The notes beneath the pieces are model-generated. The model did no database searches. It worked only from the letters and a program-made list of their open reading frames with translations, and was not told the DNA's origin. Shown piece by piece: positions 47,526 to 56,122 of a DNA stretch of 64,000 nucleotides (within the stretch, counting starts at the first letter, position 1; every line of letters begins with the position of its first letter). This stretch comes from Pandoraea iniqua (lineage in GTDB: Bacteria > Pseudomonadota > Gammaproteobacteria > Burkholderiales > Burkholderiaceae), in the NCBI RefSeq assembly GCF_902459685.1, contig NZ_CABPSF010000001.1, positions 806,001-870,000 of the forward strand, read 5' to 3'. The translations under genes were made by a program, and so were the position numbers.

Positions 47526-47541
47526 GGACTAATGGACTAAT
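47526..47541. repeat. 8-bp tandem duplication
   Basis: GGACTAAT is present twice in succession, followed by GGATTA, in the 27-bp space between the convergent SDR and histidine kinase genes. Confidence 0.7.
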
Positions 47542-47547
47542 GGATTA

Positions 47548-48663
47548 CTACCGCGTCACCGCCGGCCAGCTCATCTCGAAGCGCGCGCCGCCCAGTGTGA
47601 CCGGGTCGGTCGCGACAACGCGCCCGTGGTGGGCACGCAAGACCTGTTCGGTGATCGCGAGGCCGAGGCCGTAGCCGCCCGTTCTACGGTCCAGACGAAC
47701 GAAGGCATCGAAGATTCGCTGGCGTTCGCTCTCGGGAATGCCCGGGCCGTCATCTTCCACATAGATTTCCACGTTGCCGTGGCGCAAGTGCAGCCCCACG
47801 ACAATCCGCGAGGTGGCGTAGCGGCTGGCATTGCGCAGCAGATTGCGCATCGCGTACGACATCAGACGCTTGTCCATCACGACCTGCAACGCGGGGTCCC
47901 AATCGGTGTCGAGCGTGATCTCGCGATCGGCGTAGAGCAAGGTGGCGTCGCGCACCTGCGCCGTGAACCAGTTCGATACCGACGTCGCTTCGACGTGCGA
48001 TTGCAGCGAGCTGTATTCGAGGCGCGCGAACGTCAGGCTCATGTCGATCAGTTCGTCGAGTTCCGTCACATCCTGATCGATGCTCTCCAACGCTTGCCGG
48101 CACGCATCTGCGGGCGACGAGGGGTCACGCAAGATTTCCAGTGCGAAGCGCAACCGGGCCAACGGCGTGCGCAGTTCGTGCGAGATGCCGTTGGTCAGGT
48201 CGCGTTGCGTGGCAATCAACTTTTCCATGCGCTCGGCAAGTGCGTTCAGCGTGCGTGCCAGCGGCCCGATGATCACGCTATAAGACTCGCGCGCCCGGGT
48301 GTGAAACCGTCCGCCGCTGAAGTCGATGGCACGCTCGCGCACCATCACCAGATCGACCCAGACGGGACGCATCCAGCGATACGCGACGATGGCGGGCAAC
48401 GCCAGTGTGGATACGGCGAACGGCAGCAGAAACTGCACGGTCATCAAATGCTCGTGAAGCCATTCACCGGGCAGATTGATCAGCAGGAGCGCGGCGGGCA
48501 CCGCGAGCACGAGCAGGCACAACCACAGCAGGCGGGTGTAAGTGCGCACGTAGAGACGCGACCAACTGGGACGCCGGTCGGCGCGGGTGTCGGTCCACGA
48601 GCGCCGGAAGCGCTGCCACCGGAGCCGGCAGTAGCGATAAGGCTGGAAATGATGGCCACGCAT
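47548..48663 (-). CDS. Two-component sensor histidine kinase (RstB-like)
   Basis: A 371-residue inner-membrane kinase. An Arg-rich cytoplasmic N-terminus precedes two membrane helices (about 44-63 and 76-96) with almost no periplasmic loop, then a linker, the phosphoacceptor His162 in ISHELRTPLARLRF, and the ATPase domain with N-box NLLRNASRYA, DDGPGIPESERQRIFDAF and GGYGLGLAI. The very small sensory loop suggests detection within the membrane or through another protein. It lies 119 bp downstream of its response regulator gene on the same strand. The kinase resembles RstB by general form; stimulus unknown. Confidence 0.92.
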   Translation of the reverse strand: MRGHHFQPYRYCRLRWQRFRRSWTDTRADRRPSWSRLYVRTYTRLLWLCLLVLAVPAALLLINLPGEWLHEHLMTVQFLLPFAVSTLALPAIVAYRWMRPVWVDLVMVRERAIDFSGGRFHTRARESYSVIIGPLARTLNALAERMEKLIATQRDLTNGISHELRTPLARLRFALEILRDPSSPADACRQALESIDQDVTELDELIDMSLTFARLEYSSLQSHVEATSVSNWFTAQVRDATLLYADREITLDTDWDPALQVVMDKRLMSYAMRNLLRNASRYATSRIVVGLHLRHGNVEIYVEDDGPGIPESERQRIFDAFVRLDRRTGGYGLGLAITEQVLRAHHGRVVATDPVTLGGARFEMSWPAVTR

Positions 48664-48782
48664 GGTTTGTCCCGGCGAGGTGTTGCGTTATGTCGTCAAG
48701 GATCGTTGAGTTTGTTCGAGTGTCTGGCTGTGTCGTGTCAGACAACCCAACGCCAGCGGGCGCTTTCATACGTCCGCACGGC

Positions 48783-49487
48783 TCAATCCCAATCCGATTT
48801 GTTGAGCTGATAGCCCTTGCCGCGCACGGTCAGAATGCGCTGGGGCGGTGTGGTGTCGTCGCCCAGCTTGCGGCGCAGCTTGTAAATGCCACCATCGACC
48901 GAGCGGTCGACGCCGTCGAATTCGACACCGCGCAGTTGCCGCACCAGATCGTCTCGCGTGACGACCTGACCGGCCGAGCGTGCCAGCGCCCACAGCAGGT
49001 CGAATTCTGCCGAGGTCAGGTCGGGGGTGGTGCCGTTGGGCAGCGTCACCGTGCGATTGCCCCGGTCGATTCTGAATTTGCCGAAGACGATCGATTCCGG
49101 TTGCGCCGCCGATGACGGCCGTTGCACGTTGCGGCGCAGTTGCGCCTTGATGCGTGCGAGCAGCACGCGTGGCTGCACCGGCTTGTGCACGTAATCGTCG
49201 GCGCCGAGTTCCAGCCCGAGCACTTCGTCGAATTCCTCGTCGCGTGCGGTCACCATGATGACGATGCCGTCGTAATGCTCGCGCGCCTCGCGGCAAACCT
49301 GAAAGCCGTCTTTGCCGGGCAGGTTCACGTCGAGGATGACCAGATCGGGGCGGCGTTTGATGATCGCCTGCACCGCGCGCGCCCCGTCGAGCACGGTATC
49401 GACCTGATACCCATGCTTTTGCAGATAGCCGGCGACCAGCGCTGAGAGACGAGCGTCGTCTTCGACGAGAAGAATCCGGGTGGGCAT
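48783..49487 (-). CDS. OmpR-family response regulator (RstA-like)
   Basis: A 234-residue response regulator. The receiver has the acidic pair in LLVEDDARL, phosphoacceptor Asp53 in VILDVNLPG, and the switch residues in MVTARDEEFDEVLGLELGADDYVHKPV. The C-terminal winged helix (residues about 130-230) includes LTSAEFDLLWALARSAGQVV and SVDGGIYKLRRKLGDD, ending TVRGKGYQL. It is the partner of the downstream kinase. Targets are not evident from this window. Confidence 0.93.
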   Translation of the reverse strand: MPTRILLVEDDARLSALVAGYLQKHGYQVDTVLDGARAVQAIIKRRPDLVILDVNLPGKDGFQVCREAREHYDGIVIMVTARDEEFDEVLGLELGADDYVHKPVQPRVLLARIKAQLRRNVQRPSSAAQPESIVFGKFRIDRGNRTVTLPNGTTPDLTSAEFDLLWALARSAGQVVTRDDLVRQLRGVEFDGVDRSVDGGIYKLRRKLGDDTTPPQRILTVRGKGYQLNKSDWD

Positions 49488-49656
49488 TTTCGAGATGGTA
49501 ACGGACTAACGGACGGGGGGAGAGACGACAGCTTCGGCCAGCAGTTTAGTGGCTTCTCGCGCGTTGCGACGGCGTGTCGACAAAACGCGACAATTCTCCA
49601 TGAAACGCGACGGTGCAAATTACCGCATCGCGCTAGCGATCCGGAAGATTTTCGCC

Positions 49657-49710
49657 TTGCATAAGTTGCACTATGCAACTATATTGTTGCGAAGCGCAAC
49701 CAATGCAACT
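49657..49710 (+). promoter_or_regulatory. Promoter with two adjacent MarR-type operators
   Basis: TTGCAT (49657-49662), 17 bp, TATATT (49680-49685) forms a good promoter. The perfect dyad AGTTGCA-CTA-TGCAACT (49664-49680) fills the spacer, and a second perfect dyad GTTGCG-AAG-CGCAAC (49686-49700) covers the transcription start; a half-site TGCAACT follows at 49704-49710. Occupancy would block RNA polymerase. Confidence 0.75.
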
Positions 49711-49725
49711 AATCCGCCCCGTGCC

Positions 49726-50697
49726 ATGGATATCACCGACCTGAATGCTGGCTCGCGAGAAGCCACGATCCTCGAACTGCGCGAGTTTTCGCGCAAGCTG
49801 GTGCGCGAGCTGGGTTTCATGCGCACGACGCTGGCCGACAGCGATCTGGCGCCTTCGGCGGTCCATGCGGTCATCGAGATTGGCGCAAACCCGGGCGTCA
49901 GCGCGAAGGATCTGGGCGGTCTGCTGCGGCTCGATAAGTCGAACACCAGCCGTCAACTGGCCAAGCTGGAAGCTTGCGGGCTCGTCACCCGCGTGGCGTC
50001 GAAGGACGACGGGCGCACATTCGCGCTGCAACTGACACCGGAAGGGCAGGCGCTGCGCAAGCGGATCGACCGGTTTGCGACCGATCAGGTCTCCAATGCG
50101 CTGCGGCGTCTGGTGCCGGCCGATCAGCAGGCGTTGATTCGCTCGTTGGCGCTGTATGCCGACGCGCTGGCGGTCGACAATGTGGCGAAGTCTACGGGCA
50201 TGCATGCGGAGGGGCCGTCGGTGAAGCAGGGCTACGTGCCCGGCTGCATCGGCGATATCGCGAGCCTGCACGCACGGTTTTACGCGGAACACTGGGGCTT
50301 CGGCGCGTTCTTCGAGAAAAAGGTCGCCACAGAACTGGCGGAATTTTCCGGGGCGTTGCCTGCCGAGGGCAAGGCCATGTGGCTTTGCGTCGAGAATGGC
50401 CGCACGCTGGCGTCGCTCGCCATCGACGGCGATTTCGCGACCGGTGTGGCGCATTTGCGTTGGTTCATCGTCGACGACTCGCTGCGCGGCACCGGCATCG
50501 GACGGCAGTTGATGTCGCACGCCATGCAGTTCGTCGACGAGCGCTTTCGCGAGACTTATCTGTGGACGTTCAAGGGGCTGGACGCTGCGCGCCATCTCTA
50601 CGAGGCGTTCGGTTTCGAACTGGCCTCCGAGTCGACGGGCGCGCAGTGGGGCACCGAGGTTACCGAGCAGCGATTCACACGCACGCGCGGCAAGTAA
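49726..50697 (+). CDS. MarR regulator fused to GNAT N-acetyltransferase
   Basis: A 323-residue two-domain protein. Residues 1-145 are a MarR winged helix (VSAKDLGGLLRLDKSNTSRQLAKLEACGLVTRV, in part). Residues about 165-318 are a GNAT acetyltransferase with the acetyl-CoA loop SLRGTGIGRQLMSHA and a C-terminal LYEAFGFELASES. Such fusions are a known bifunctional type in proteobacteria, where the acetyltransferase substrate may be the inducer. The ATG at 49726 is chosen because earlier in-frame starts lie inside the operator and promoter. The paired operators just upstream imply tight autoregulation. Confidence 0.9.
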   Translation: MDITDLNAGSREATILELREFSRKLVRELGFMRTTLADSDLAPSAVHAVIEIGANPGVSAKDLGGLLRLDKSNTSRQLAKLEACGLVTRVASKDDGRTFALQLTPEGQALRKRIDRFATDQVSNALRRLVPADQQALIRSLALYADALAVDNVAKSTGMHAEGPSVKQGYVPGCIGDIASLHARFYAEHWGFGAFFEKKVATELAEFSGALPAEGKAMWLCVENGRTLASLAIDGDFATGVAHLRWFIVDDSLRGTGIGRQLMSHAMQFVDERFRETYLWTFKGLDAARHLYEAFGFELASESTGAQWGTEVTEQRFTRTRGK

Positions 50698-50718
50698 GAC
50701 GTGCCACGCCTCGAGTCG

Positions 50719-51660
50719 TTACGGCGTGAGGTGCTCGGCAAACGTCTTCAGATACTTCATGCCCGTATCGCACATGATCGTGACGACGGTCGCGCCCGGG
50801 CCAAGCCGTTCGGCAAGGCGTAGCGCTGCCGTCACATTCGCGCCGGTGGACGTGCCGCAGAACAGCCCCTCTTCGGCGGCCAGCCGGAACGCCATCGCCT
50901 TGGCCTCGTCGGTGGTCACGCGCTCGATGTCGTTGGCGATATCGTCGCGCCAGAGCGGCACCACATATCCGGCACCGATGCCATCGATCTTGTGCGCGCC
51001 GGACGGGCCACCCGACAGCACCGCCGACTCGGCCGGCTCCACGGCCACCATGCGGATATTCGGGTCGCGCTGACGCAGCGTTTCGGCGATACCGCGCAAC
51101 GACGCGGCGGTGCCCACGCTCTGCACGAAGCCATCGATGCGGCCACCGGTCTGCGTCCAGATTTCGTCGGCCATCAACGTGTACGCGTGCAGTTGATCGG
51201 TGTTCTCCATCTGGGCCGTGAGATACGCGCCCGTTTCGTCGGCAATGCGATGGGCTTCGCGAATCATGTCCTTCGTCAGCCGTGCCGTTTGCTTGCCGTT
51301 GTCGCTCGGAATCAGCGTGAGCCTGGCCCCGAGCAAACGCATGTGATCGAGTTTTTCTTTCGAAAACGCGTCGGACGTCACAATATGCAGCGGGTGCTTC
51401 TTCACCGCGCAGATGAGCGCCAGCGAGACGCCCGTACTGCCACCGGTGTATTCCACGACGGCGCCGCCGGGCGGCAAGCGCCCATCGGACTCCGGGGCCT
51501 CGATCATCGCCAGCGCCATGCGGTCTTTCATGCTGCCGGTCGGGTTCTGCGTTTCGAGCTTCAGCAGGATGCGTGCGCCATTGGCGGGCAGGACGTGCCG
51601 AAGCGGCAACAGCGGGGTGTTGCCGATGGTGTCGAGGATGGACGTCGGGGAAGCATTCAT
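50719..51660 (-). CDS. Cysteine synthase-family PLP enzyme
   Basis: A 313-residue fold-type II enzyme of the O-acetylserine sulfhydrylase/cystathionine beta-synthase group. Lys45 in NPTGSMKDRMAL is the PLP lysine, EYTGGSTGVSLALI the substrate loop and GLFCGTSTGANVTAAL the phosphate loop. The length equals CysK/CysM, but the gene is not with sulfur-assimilation genes, and it is divergent from a GlxA-type regulator, so a specialised beta-replacement role is possible. A GTG three codons upstream (51669) is an alternative start. Assignment beyond the family is not supported. Confidence 0.85.
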   Translation of the reverse strand: MNASPTSILDTIGNTPLLPLRHVLPANGARILLKLETQNPTGSMKDRMALAMIEAPESDGRLPPGGAVVEYTGGSTGVSLALICAVKKHPLHIVTSDAFSKEKLDHMRLLGARLTLIPSDNGKQTARLTKDMIREAHRIADETGAYLTAQMENTDQLHAYTLMADEIWTQTGGRIDGFVQSVGTAASLRGIAETLRQRDPNIRMVAVEPAESAVLSGGPSGAHKIDGIGAGYVVPLWRDDIANDIERVTTDEAKAMAFRLAAEEGLFCGTSTGANVTAALRLAERLGPGATVVTIMCDTGMKYLKTFAEHLTP

Positions 51661-51762
51661 AGGAGGCACTCGCTAGTCTCGTGTCGTGTCTTTCAGGGGC
51701 GGCAGTCAGGGCCGCTGCACAACAAAGTCTAGACCCGGATGGCGACGCAAACTATAGTCGGG

Positions 51763-51783
51763 AATGACATTATTCGAGTCATT
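51763..51783. promoter_or_regulatory. Inverted repeat at the GlxA-type regulator start
   Basis: AATGAC (51763-51768) and GTCATT (51778-51783) are perfect arms around a 9-nt spacer, ending seven bases before the regulator's ATG in the divergent region. Possible autoregulatory site. Confidence 0.4.
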
Positions 51784-51789
51784 TGCGAC

Positions 51790-52755
51790 ATGAAACTTGC
51801 CATTCTTGCCCTTGACGGTGTGTTCGACACGGGGCTGACCGTCTTGATGGATACGTTCTCCACCGCCAACGAACTTGCGGCCATGCAGGGTTTTCCGACG
51901 CCGCCGTTCGACGTCCACGTCGTGGGCGTGCGCAGAAGCATTCGCACGGCACTGGGGTTCTCGTTGCCGGTGGCGTCGGCGAACGCCCTGCATCAGGCGG
52001 ACTGGGTCGTCGTGCCGGCGCTCAACACCAAGCAACCCGACCCGCTGGCCGAAGCGTTGGCGCGCACCGATGTGCGTGATGCTGTCGGGCATATCCGGCG
52101 CTGGCACGACGTGGGGAGTTGCGGCATCGCCGCCGCGTGTATCGGCACGTTCCTGCTCGCGGAAACCGGTTTGCTGAATCAACGCACCGCAACGACAACG
52201 TGGTCGCTCGCGCCGTTCTTCCGTCAGCGCTATCCGGCGGTCGATCTCGACGATTCGAGAATGCTGGTGGCATCCGACCGGATCGTGACGGCCGGCGCGA
52301 TGATGGGGCACCTCGATCTGGCGCTCTGGCTGGTGCGGCAGGCGAGCCCTGAGTTGGCGGCGCTGGTGGCGCGTCTGATGCTGATCGACACGCGCTCGTC
52401 GCAGGCCAGATACGTGATTCCCGACTTTCTGGCCAATGCCGACCCGTTGATCGCGAAGTTCGAGCGCTGGGCGCGCGGGCATCTCTCAAAGGGTTTTTCG
52501 CTACAGGACGCGGCGCGCGCGCTGGCCGTCGGGCCGCGCACCTTACAGCGCCGTACCGAGGCGGTGCTTGGCAAATCGCCGTTGGCGTTCTTTCAGGACC
52601 TGCGTATCGAACGCGCGCAGCATCTCGTTTCTACCGGCTGCGATCTCGAGACGATTGCCACCGAAGTGGGCTACGCCGATTCGGCGACGTTACGCACGTT
52701 GCTGCGTCGCAAATTGGGGCGTGGCGTGCGCGAGCTTCGCGCGGAAATGCGGTGA
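51790..52755 (+). CDS. GlxA-family (DJ-1/PfpI + AraC) transcriptional regulator
   Basis: A 321-residue regulator with an N-terminal DJ-1/PfpI-like class I amidotransferase domain (MKLAILALDGVFDTGLTVLMD, then SCGIAAACIGTFLLAETGLLN with the nucleophile-elbow cysteine) and a C-terminal AraC helix-turn-helix pair (SLQDAARALAVGPRTLQRRTEAVLG; LETIATEVGYADSATLRTLLRRKLG, in parts). GlxA-type proteins sense amines or amino-acid derivatives. The ATG at 51790 begins the conserved domain. It is divergent from the cysteine synthase-like gene and probably regulates it. Confidence 0.9.
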   Translation: MKLAILALDGVFDTGLTVLMDTFSTANELAAMQGFPTPPFDVHVVGVRRSIRTALGFSLPVASANALHQADWVVVPALNTKQPDPLAEALARTDVRDAVGHIRRWHDVGSCGIAAACIGTFLLAETGLLNQRTATTTWSLAPFFRQRYPAVDLDDSRMLVASDRIVTAGAMMGHLDLALWLVRQASPELAALVARLMLIDTRSSQARYVIPDFLANADPLIAKFERWARGHLSKGFSLQDAARALAVGPRTLQRRTEAVLGKSPLAFFQDLRIERAQHLVSTGCDLETIATEVGYADSATLRTLLRRKLGRGVRELRAEMR

Positions 52756-52781
52756 TGTAGTAGCGGCGTTATGGCGTGAGC

Positions 52782-53255
52782 TCAGCCGCTCAGTCCGTCC
52801 ATCGGTACTTCCAGACCGACCTTCACATTGCTCATGGACACGAGCGTTTTGAAGCGTTTCACGTTATTGGTTTCGAAGAAGAGCGCACGCGTGAGTTCGG
52901 TGTACTGCGCCATGTCCTGCACGACCATGATCACCACGAAGTCGCACTCGCCGGCGACGTAGTAGCACTGCTGCACCTGCGGGCAGGCGAGAAAGCTGCG
53001 GCGCATGGCATCGAGCAGATCGAGCCGTTCGTTCTCGACTTCGATCTCGGTGATGATCGTGAGTGGATAGCCCACACGCGCCGGGTCGATCAGCGACACG
53101 GTCTTGCGCGTCACGCCCTCGTCAGCGAGCTTCTTCAAGCGCCGGTTGACGGCGGCGGACGACAGATTCACTTGTGCGCCGAGGGCATGCTGCGGTGTCG
53201 TCGCGTCCTGCTGGATCGCACCGAGCAGGGCGATGTCGTAGCTGTCGAGGGGCAT
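52782..53255 (-). CDS. Lrp/AsnC-family transcriptional regulator
   Basis: A 157-residue Lrp-type regulator: N-terminal helix-turn-helix (TTPQHALGAQVNLSSAAVNRRLKKLADEGV, in part) and C-terminal RAM effector domain (IITEIEVENERLDLLDAM, VQQCYYVAGECDFVVIMVVQDM). The ATG at 53253-53255 fits the family; more upstream codons run into the operator region. It is divergent from the amidohydrolase / diaminopropionate ammonia-lyase genes and probably regulates them in response to an amino acid. Dyads at 53289-53309 and 53315-53325 are probable targets. Confidence 0.92.
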   Translation of the reverse strand: MPLDSYDIALLGAIQQDATTPQHALGAQVNLSSAAVNRRLKKLADEGVTRKTVSLIDPARVGYPLTIITEIEVENERLDLLDAMRRSFLACPQVQQCYYVAGECDFVVIMVVQDMAQYTELTRALFFETNNVKRFKTLVSMSNVKVGLEVPMDGLSG

Positions 53256-53288
53256 GGTGCGCAATAAAAATTCGATTGGATACGCAAA

Positions 53289-53325
53289 AACGCGTGAATC
53301 GTACGCGTTGTCCGGAATATTATTC
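53289..53325. promoter_or_regulatory. Two dyads in the Lrp / amidohydrolase divergent region
   Basis: AACGCGT (53289-53295) and ACGCGTT (53303-53309) are perfect arms with a 7-bp spacer; GAATA-T-TATTC (53315-53325) is a perfect 11-bp AT-rich dyad. Their centres are 21 bp apart, two helical turns, which suits cooperative binding by Lrp multimers. Confidence 0.5.
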
Positions 53326-53426
53326 AGGTCATCCGATGATACTCCGCCAGCGGTAACTCGCCACCTGCACGAAGGGGCGTTACCGGGGCGCACAAGTCAC
53401 ACGCAGGCCCACGACTCCACTGTCTT

Positions 53427-54725
53427 ATGTCCGACCACGCACACATTTCCTCCACTGATACCGCGACTTCCACGCTCCGTCTTAACGGCCCCGTATTGCT
53501 GCAACAGCTTCGCGAATTGGGCGAGATCGGTGCGGACCCCGTCAACGGCGGCCGCACCCGCGTGGCCCTCACCGATGCAGAGAAGGCGGGCCGCGATCAG
53601 GTCGTCGCGTGGATGCGCGAGCTCGAGCTCGACATTCAGGTCGACCGCATCGGCAACATCTTCGGCACACTGCCGTCCGACGCGACGGATGCCGAGGGCA
53701 AGGCACTTCGCCCGCTCATGATGGGCTCGCATATCGACACCGTTGTCAACGCCGGCGCCCTCGACGGTTGCTACGGTGTGCTCGGCGGGCTGGCCGTCGC
53801 ACGGGCGTTCCGCGAGGCGGGCATGGTGCCGTCGCGTCCGATCACGGTGGTGGCGTTCACCAATGAAGAAGGCGCGCGCTTCCACCCCGACATGATGGGA
53901 TCGCTCGTCCACGCGGGCGGGTTCTCGCTCGACGAAGCGCTGGACGCGATCGGCACCGATGGCGCACGGCTGGGCGACGAGCTGGTGCGCATCGGCTATG
54001 CGGGTGACATGACACCGGGCACGCTGGTGCCGCACGAATATCTCGAGCTTCACATCGAGCAGGGCCCGATTCTGGAAGCGGAAGGGCTGGCCATCGGCGT
54101 GGTGGAGAACCTGCAAGGCATTTCGTGGCAGCAGATCACCATTGACGGCAACGCCAATCACGCTGGCACGACGCCTACCCATCTGCGGCATGACGCGGGT
54201 TATGTCGCCGCCGCCGTGGTGACGGAATTGCGCCGCATCGCGCGCGACTCGGGCACGACGCTCGCCACGGTCGGGACGATGCAACTGTCGCCGGGCGTGA
54301 TCAACGTGATTCCGCGCAAGGCGGTGTTCACGGTCGATATGCGCGACCCGGACGAGCAGCGTCTGGCCGCGGGCGAGGCGCGACTGGCCGAGTTCCTGAC
54401 GCAGATCGCGCAGGAAGAAGGCGTGCGTGTCACGACGGAGCGTTTCGCACGCTTTTCACCGGTGGTGTTCGACGCAGCGCTCGCGGATGTCATTGCCGCG
54501 TGCACCGAAAAACGCGGCCTCTCGTACAAGCGGATGACCTCGGGAGCGGGGCACGACGCGCAGATGATTTCGCGCATCGCCCCCGCCGCGATGATCTTCG
54601 TGCCGAGCCGTGGCGGCATCAGCCACAACCCGCGCGAGCACACCGACGACGCACAACTGGTCAGCGGCGCCGAAGTCCTGCTCGACGTGGTCGCGCAACG
54701 GCTGGGTGTCTTGTCGCTCGGTTGA
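53427..54725 (+). CDS. Zn-dependent M20 amidohydrolase, N-carbamoylase/allantoate amidohydrolase (HyuC/AllC) type
   Basis: A 432-residue di-zinc M20 enzyme of the hydantoinase/carbamoylase group. Metal and catalytic segments: MMGSHIDTV (His, Asp), NAGALDGCYGVLGGLAVA (bridging Asp), FTNEEGARF (catalytic and metal Glu), LELHIEQGPILE (His) and the late SGAGHDAQMI and SHNPREHT. The HAGTTPTHLRHDA segment marks the dimer/substrate domain. It hydrolyses an N-carbamoyl or ureido amino acid, giving ammonia, CO2 and the amino acid. It is followed by diaminopropionate ammonia-lyase, so an N-substituted amino acid passed to that lyase is plausible. Confidence 0.87.
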   Translation: MSDHAHISSTDTATSTLRLNGPVLLQQLRELGEIGADPVNGGRTRVALTDAEKAGRDQVVAWMRELELDIQVDRIGNIFGTLPSDATDAEGKALRPLMMGSHIDTVVNAGALDGCYGVLGGLAVARAFREAGMVPSRPITVVAFTNEEGARFHPDMMGSLVHAGGFSLDEALDAIGTDGARLGDELVRIGYAGDMTPGTLVPHEYLELHIEQGPILEAEGLAIGVVENLQGISWQQITIDGNANHAGTTPTHLRHDAGYVAAAVVTELRRIARDSGTTLATVGTMQLSPGVINVIPRKAVFTVDMRDPDEQRLAAGEARLAEFLTQIAQEEGVRVTTERFARFSPVVFDAALADVIAACTEKRGLSYKRMTSGAGHDAQMISRIAPAAMIFVPSRGGISHNPREHTDDAQLVSGAEVLLDVVAQRLGVLSLG

Positions 54726-54789
54726 TCGCGCGTCGCATCAAGACTTGGCATCGTTGCCCTCAAAGATATCGAAACACCGGAGTCCCCCC

Positions 54790-56025
54790 ATGCTGTATGT
54801 GAATCCCCGGGCGTCGCGCACGTCGTATCCCGCCGAACTTCAGAACGTGATGAGCATCGCCCGCGCCGGCCAGAGCCGCGAATGGCTGATGCAATGGGAC
54901 GGTCTGCACGCGGCCAGCACGCCGTTGCGCGAATTGCCCGACTTGGCATCGTCGCTGGGCGTGCAAAGCGTGCTGGTGAAGGATGAAGCGTTGCGCTCGG
55001 CGCTGAGGAGTTTCAAGGCGCTGGGTGCACCGATTGCCCTTGTGCGATTGATTCTGCGGACCTTCGAGGGCAAGGGTTTCACGGCGCCGGCCTTGTTTGC
55101 CGGTGCGCATCGCGAGGCGCTTGCCGGCTTCACGGCGATCAGCGCGACCGATGGGAATCACGGCCGGGCGCTGGCGGCTGCGGCGAAGAGCGTCGGTTGC
55201 CGTTGCGTCATCGTGCTGCATGCGCACGTGAGCGAAGAGCGCGAGCAAGCGATTGCCGCGTATGGCGCGCAGATCGTGCGTATCGCGGGCAACTACGACG
55301 CGTCGGTGACCGAGGCGGCGGCGCTCGCGCAGCGCAACGGCTGGCATGTGGTTTCGGACACGTCTTACGACGGCTACGAAGAGATTCCACGCGATGTGAT
55401 GCAAGGCTATGGCACCATCGCTGCTGAGGTTGTCGAGACGCTGGCGAGCGAACATTCGGAGCGTGCGGATGACGCTTCGGCTGTCACGCATGTGTTTCTT
55501 CAAGGGGGCGTGGGCGGTCTGGCCGCAGGCGTTGCCAGCTACTTGTGGGAGCAGTGGGGCGCCGACCGTCCGACGTTCGTTGTGGTTGAGCCGGAGCAGG
55601 CCGATTGTCTGTATCAAAGCGCGATGGCGGGGCGGCCGGCGCAGGCGACGGGCACGGTCGATTCGGTGATGGCGGGGCTGGCCTGCGGTGAGACGTCGCC
55701 GCTGGCGTGGCGTTTTCTGCAACCGTGCGTCGATGCATTCATGACGGTGACCGATGCGCAGGCCGTGGATGCGATGCGCCGGCTCGCACAGGGCAGCGCA
55801 AACGATGTGCCGTTCGTTGCCGGTGAGTCGGGCGTGGCGGGGCTGGCCGGGTTGATGGCGGCATCAGCGTCACCGGCGTGGGCGTCTGCGATCGGGCTGA
55901 ACGGCGCGTCCCGCGTGCTGTTGATCAACACCGAGGGCGCTACGGCACCGTCGGTCTACGCTGAACTCGTGGGCGAGACGGCGGACGAGGTGTTGTCGCG
56001 TCAACGCGCGTGGTTGTCGCGCTGA
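54790..56025 (+). CDS. Diaminopropionate ammonia-lyase-family PLP enzyme
   Basis: A 411-residue fold-type II PLP enzyme resembling YgeX: Schiff-base Lys76 in LRSFKALGAPIALV, ATDGNHGRALAAAAKSVG, the glycine loop LQGGVGGLAAGVASYLWEQW and LACGETSPLAWRFL. Diaminopropionate ammonia-lyase converts D- or L-2,3-diaminopropionate to pyruvate and two ammonia. GGAG seven bases upstream sets the ATG at 54790. In E. coli ygeX lies with an M20 peptidase and a hydantoinase; here too it stands between two M20-type amidohydrolases, which suggests degradation of an acylated or carbamoylated diaminopropionate. Confidence 0.88.
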   Translation: MLYVNPRASRTSYPAELQNVMSIARAGQSREWLMQWDGLHAASTPLRELPDLASSLGVQSVLVKDEALRSALRSFKALGAPIALVRLILRTFEGKGFTAPALFAGAHREALAGFTAISATDGNHGRALAAAAKSVGCRCVIVLHAHVSEEREQAIAAYGAQIVRIAGNYDASVTEAAALAQRNGWHVVSDTSYDGYEEIPRDVMQGYGTIAAEVVETLASEHSERADDASAVTHVFLQGGVGGLAAGVASYLWEQWGADRPTFVVVEPEQADCLYQSAMAGRPAQATGTVDSVMAGLACGETSPLAWRFLQPCVDAFMTVTDAQAVDAMRRLAQGSANDVPFVAGESGVAGLAGLMAASASPAWASAIGLNGASRVLLINTEGATAPSVYAELVGETADEVLSRQRAWLSR

Positions 56026-56031
56026 ATCGCC

Positions 56032-56076
56032 GCTTTCACCGCTTTGACTGCTTTCACCGCTTTGACTGCTTTGACT
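56032..56076. repeat. Five tandem 9-bp units of two variants
   Basis: Units GCTTTCACC (A) and GCTTTGACT (B) occur in the order A-B-A-B-B, directly after the ammonia-lyase stop codon and before the next amidohydrolase gene. All are nine bases, in register. Confidence 0.9.
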
Positions 56077-56122
56077 GCTAACCGCGACCGCATCCGCCCT
56101 TTGACATTGTGAGAGACCGAAG

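Noticed and set aside
56032-56076. CRISPR-like array
   Set aside because: Units are 9 bp, contiguous and without unique spacers; a simple tandem repeat.
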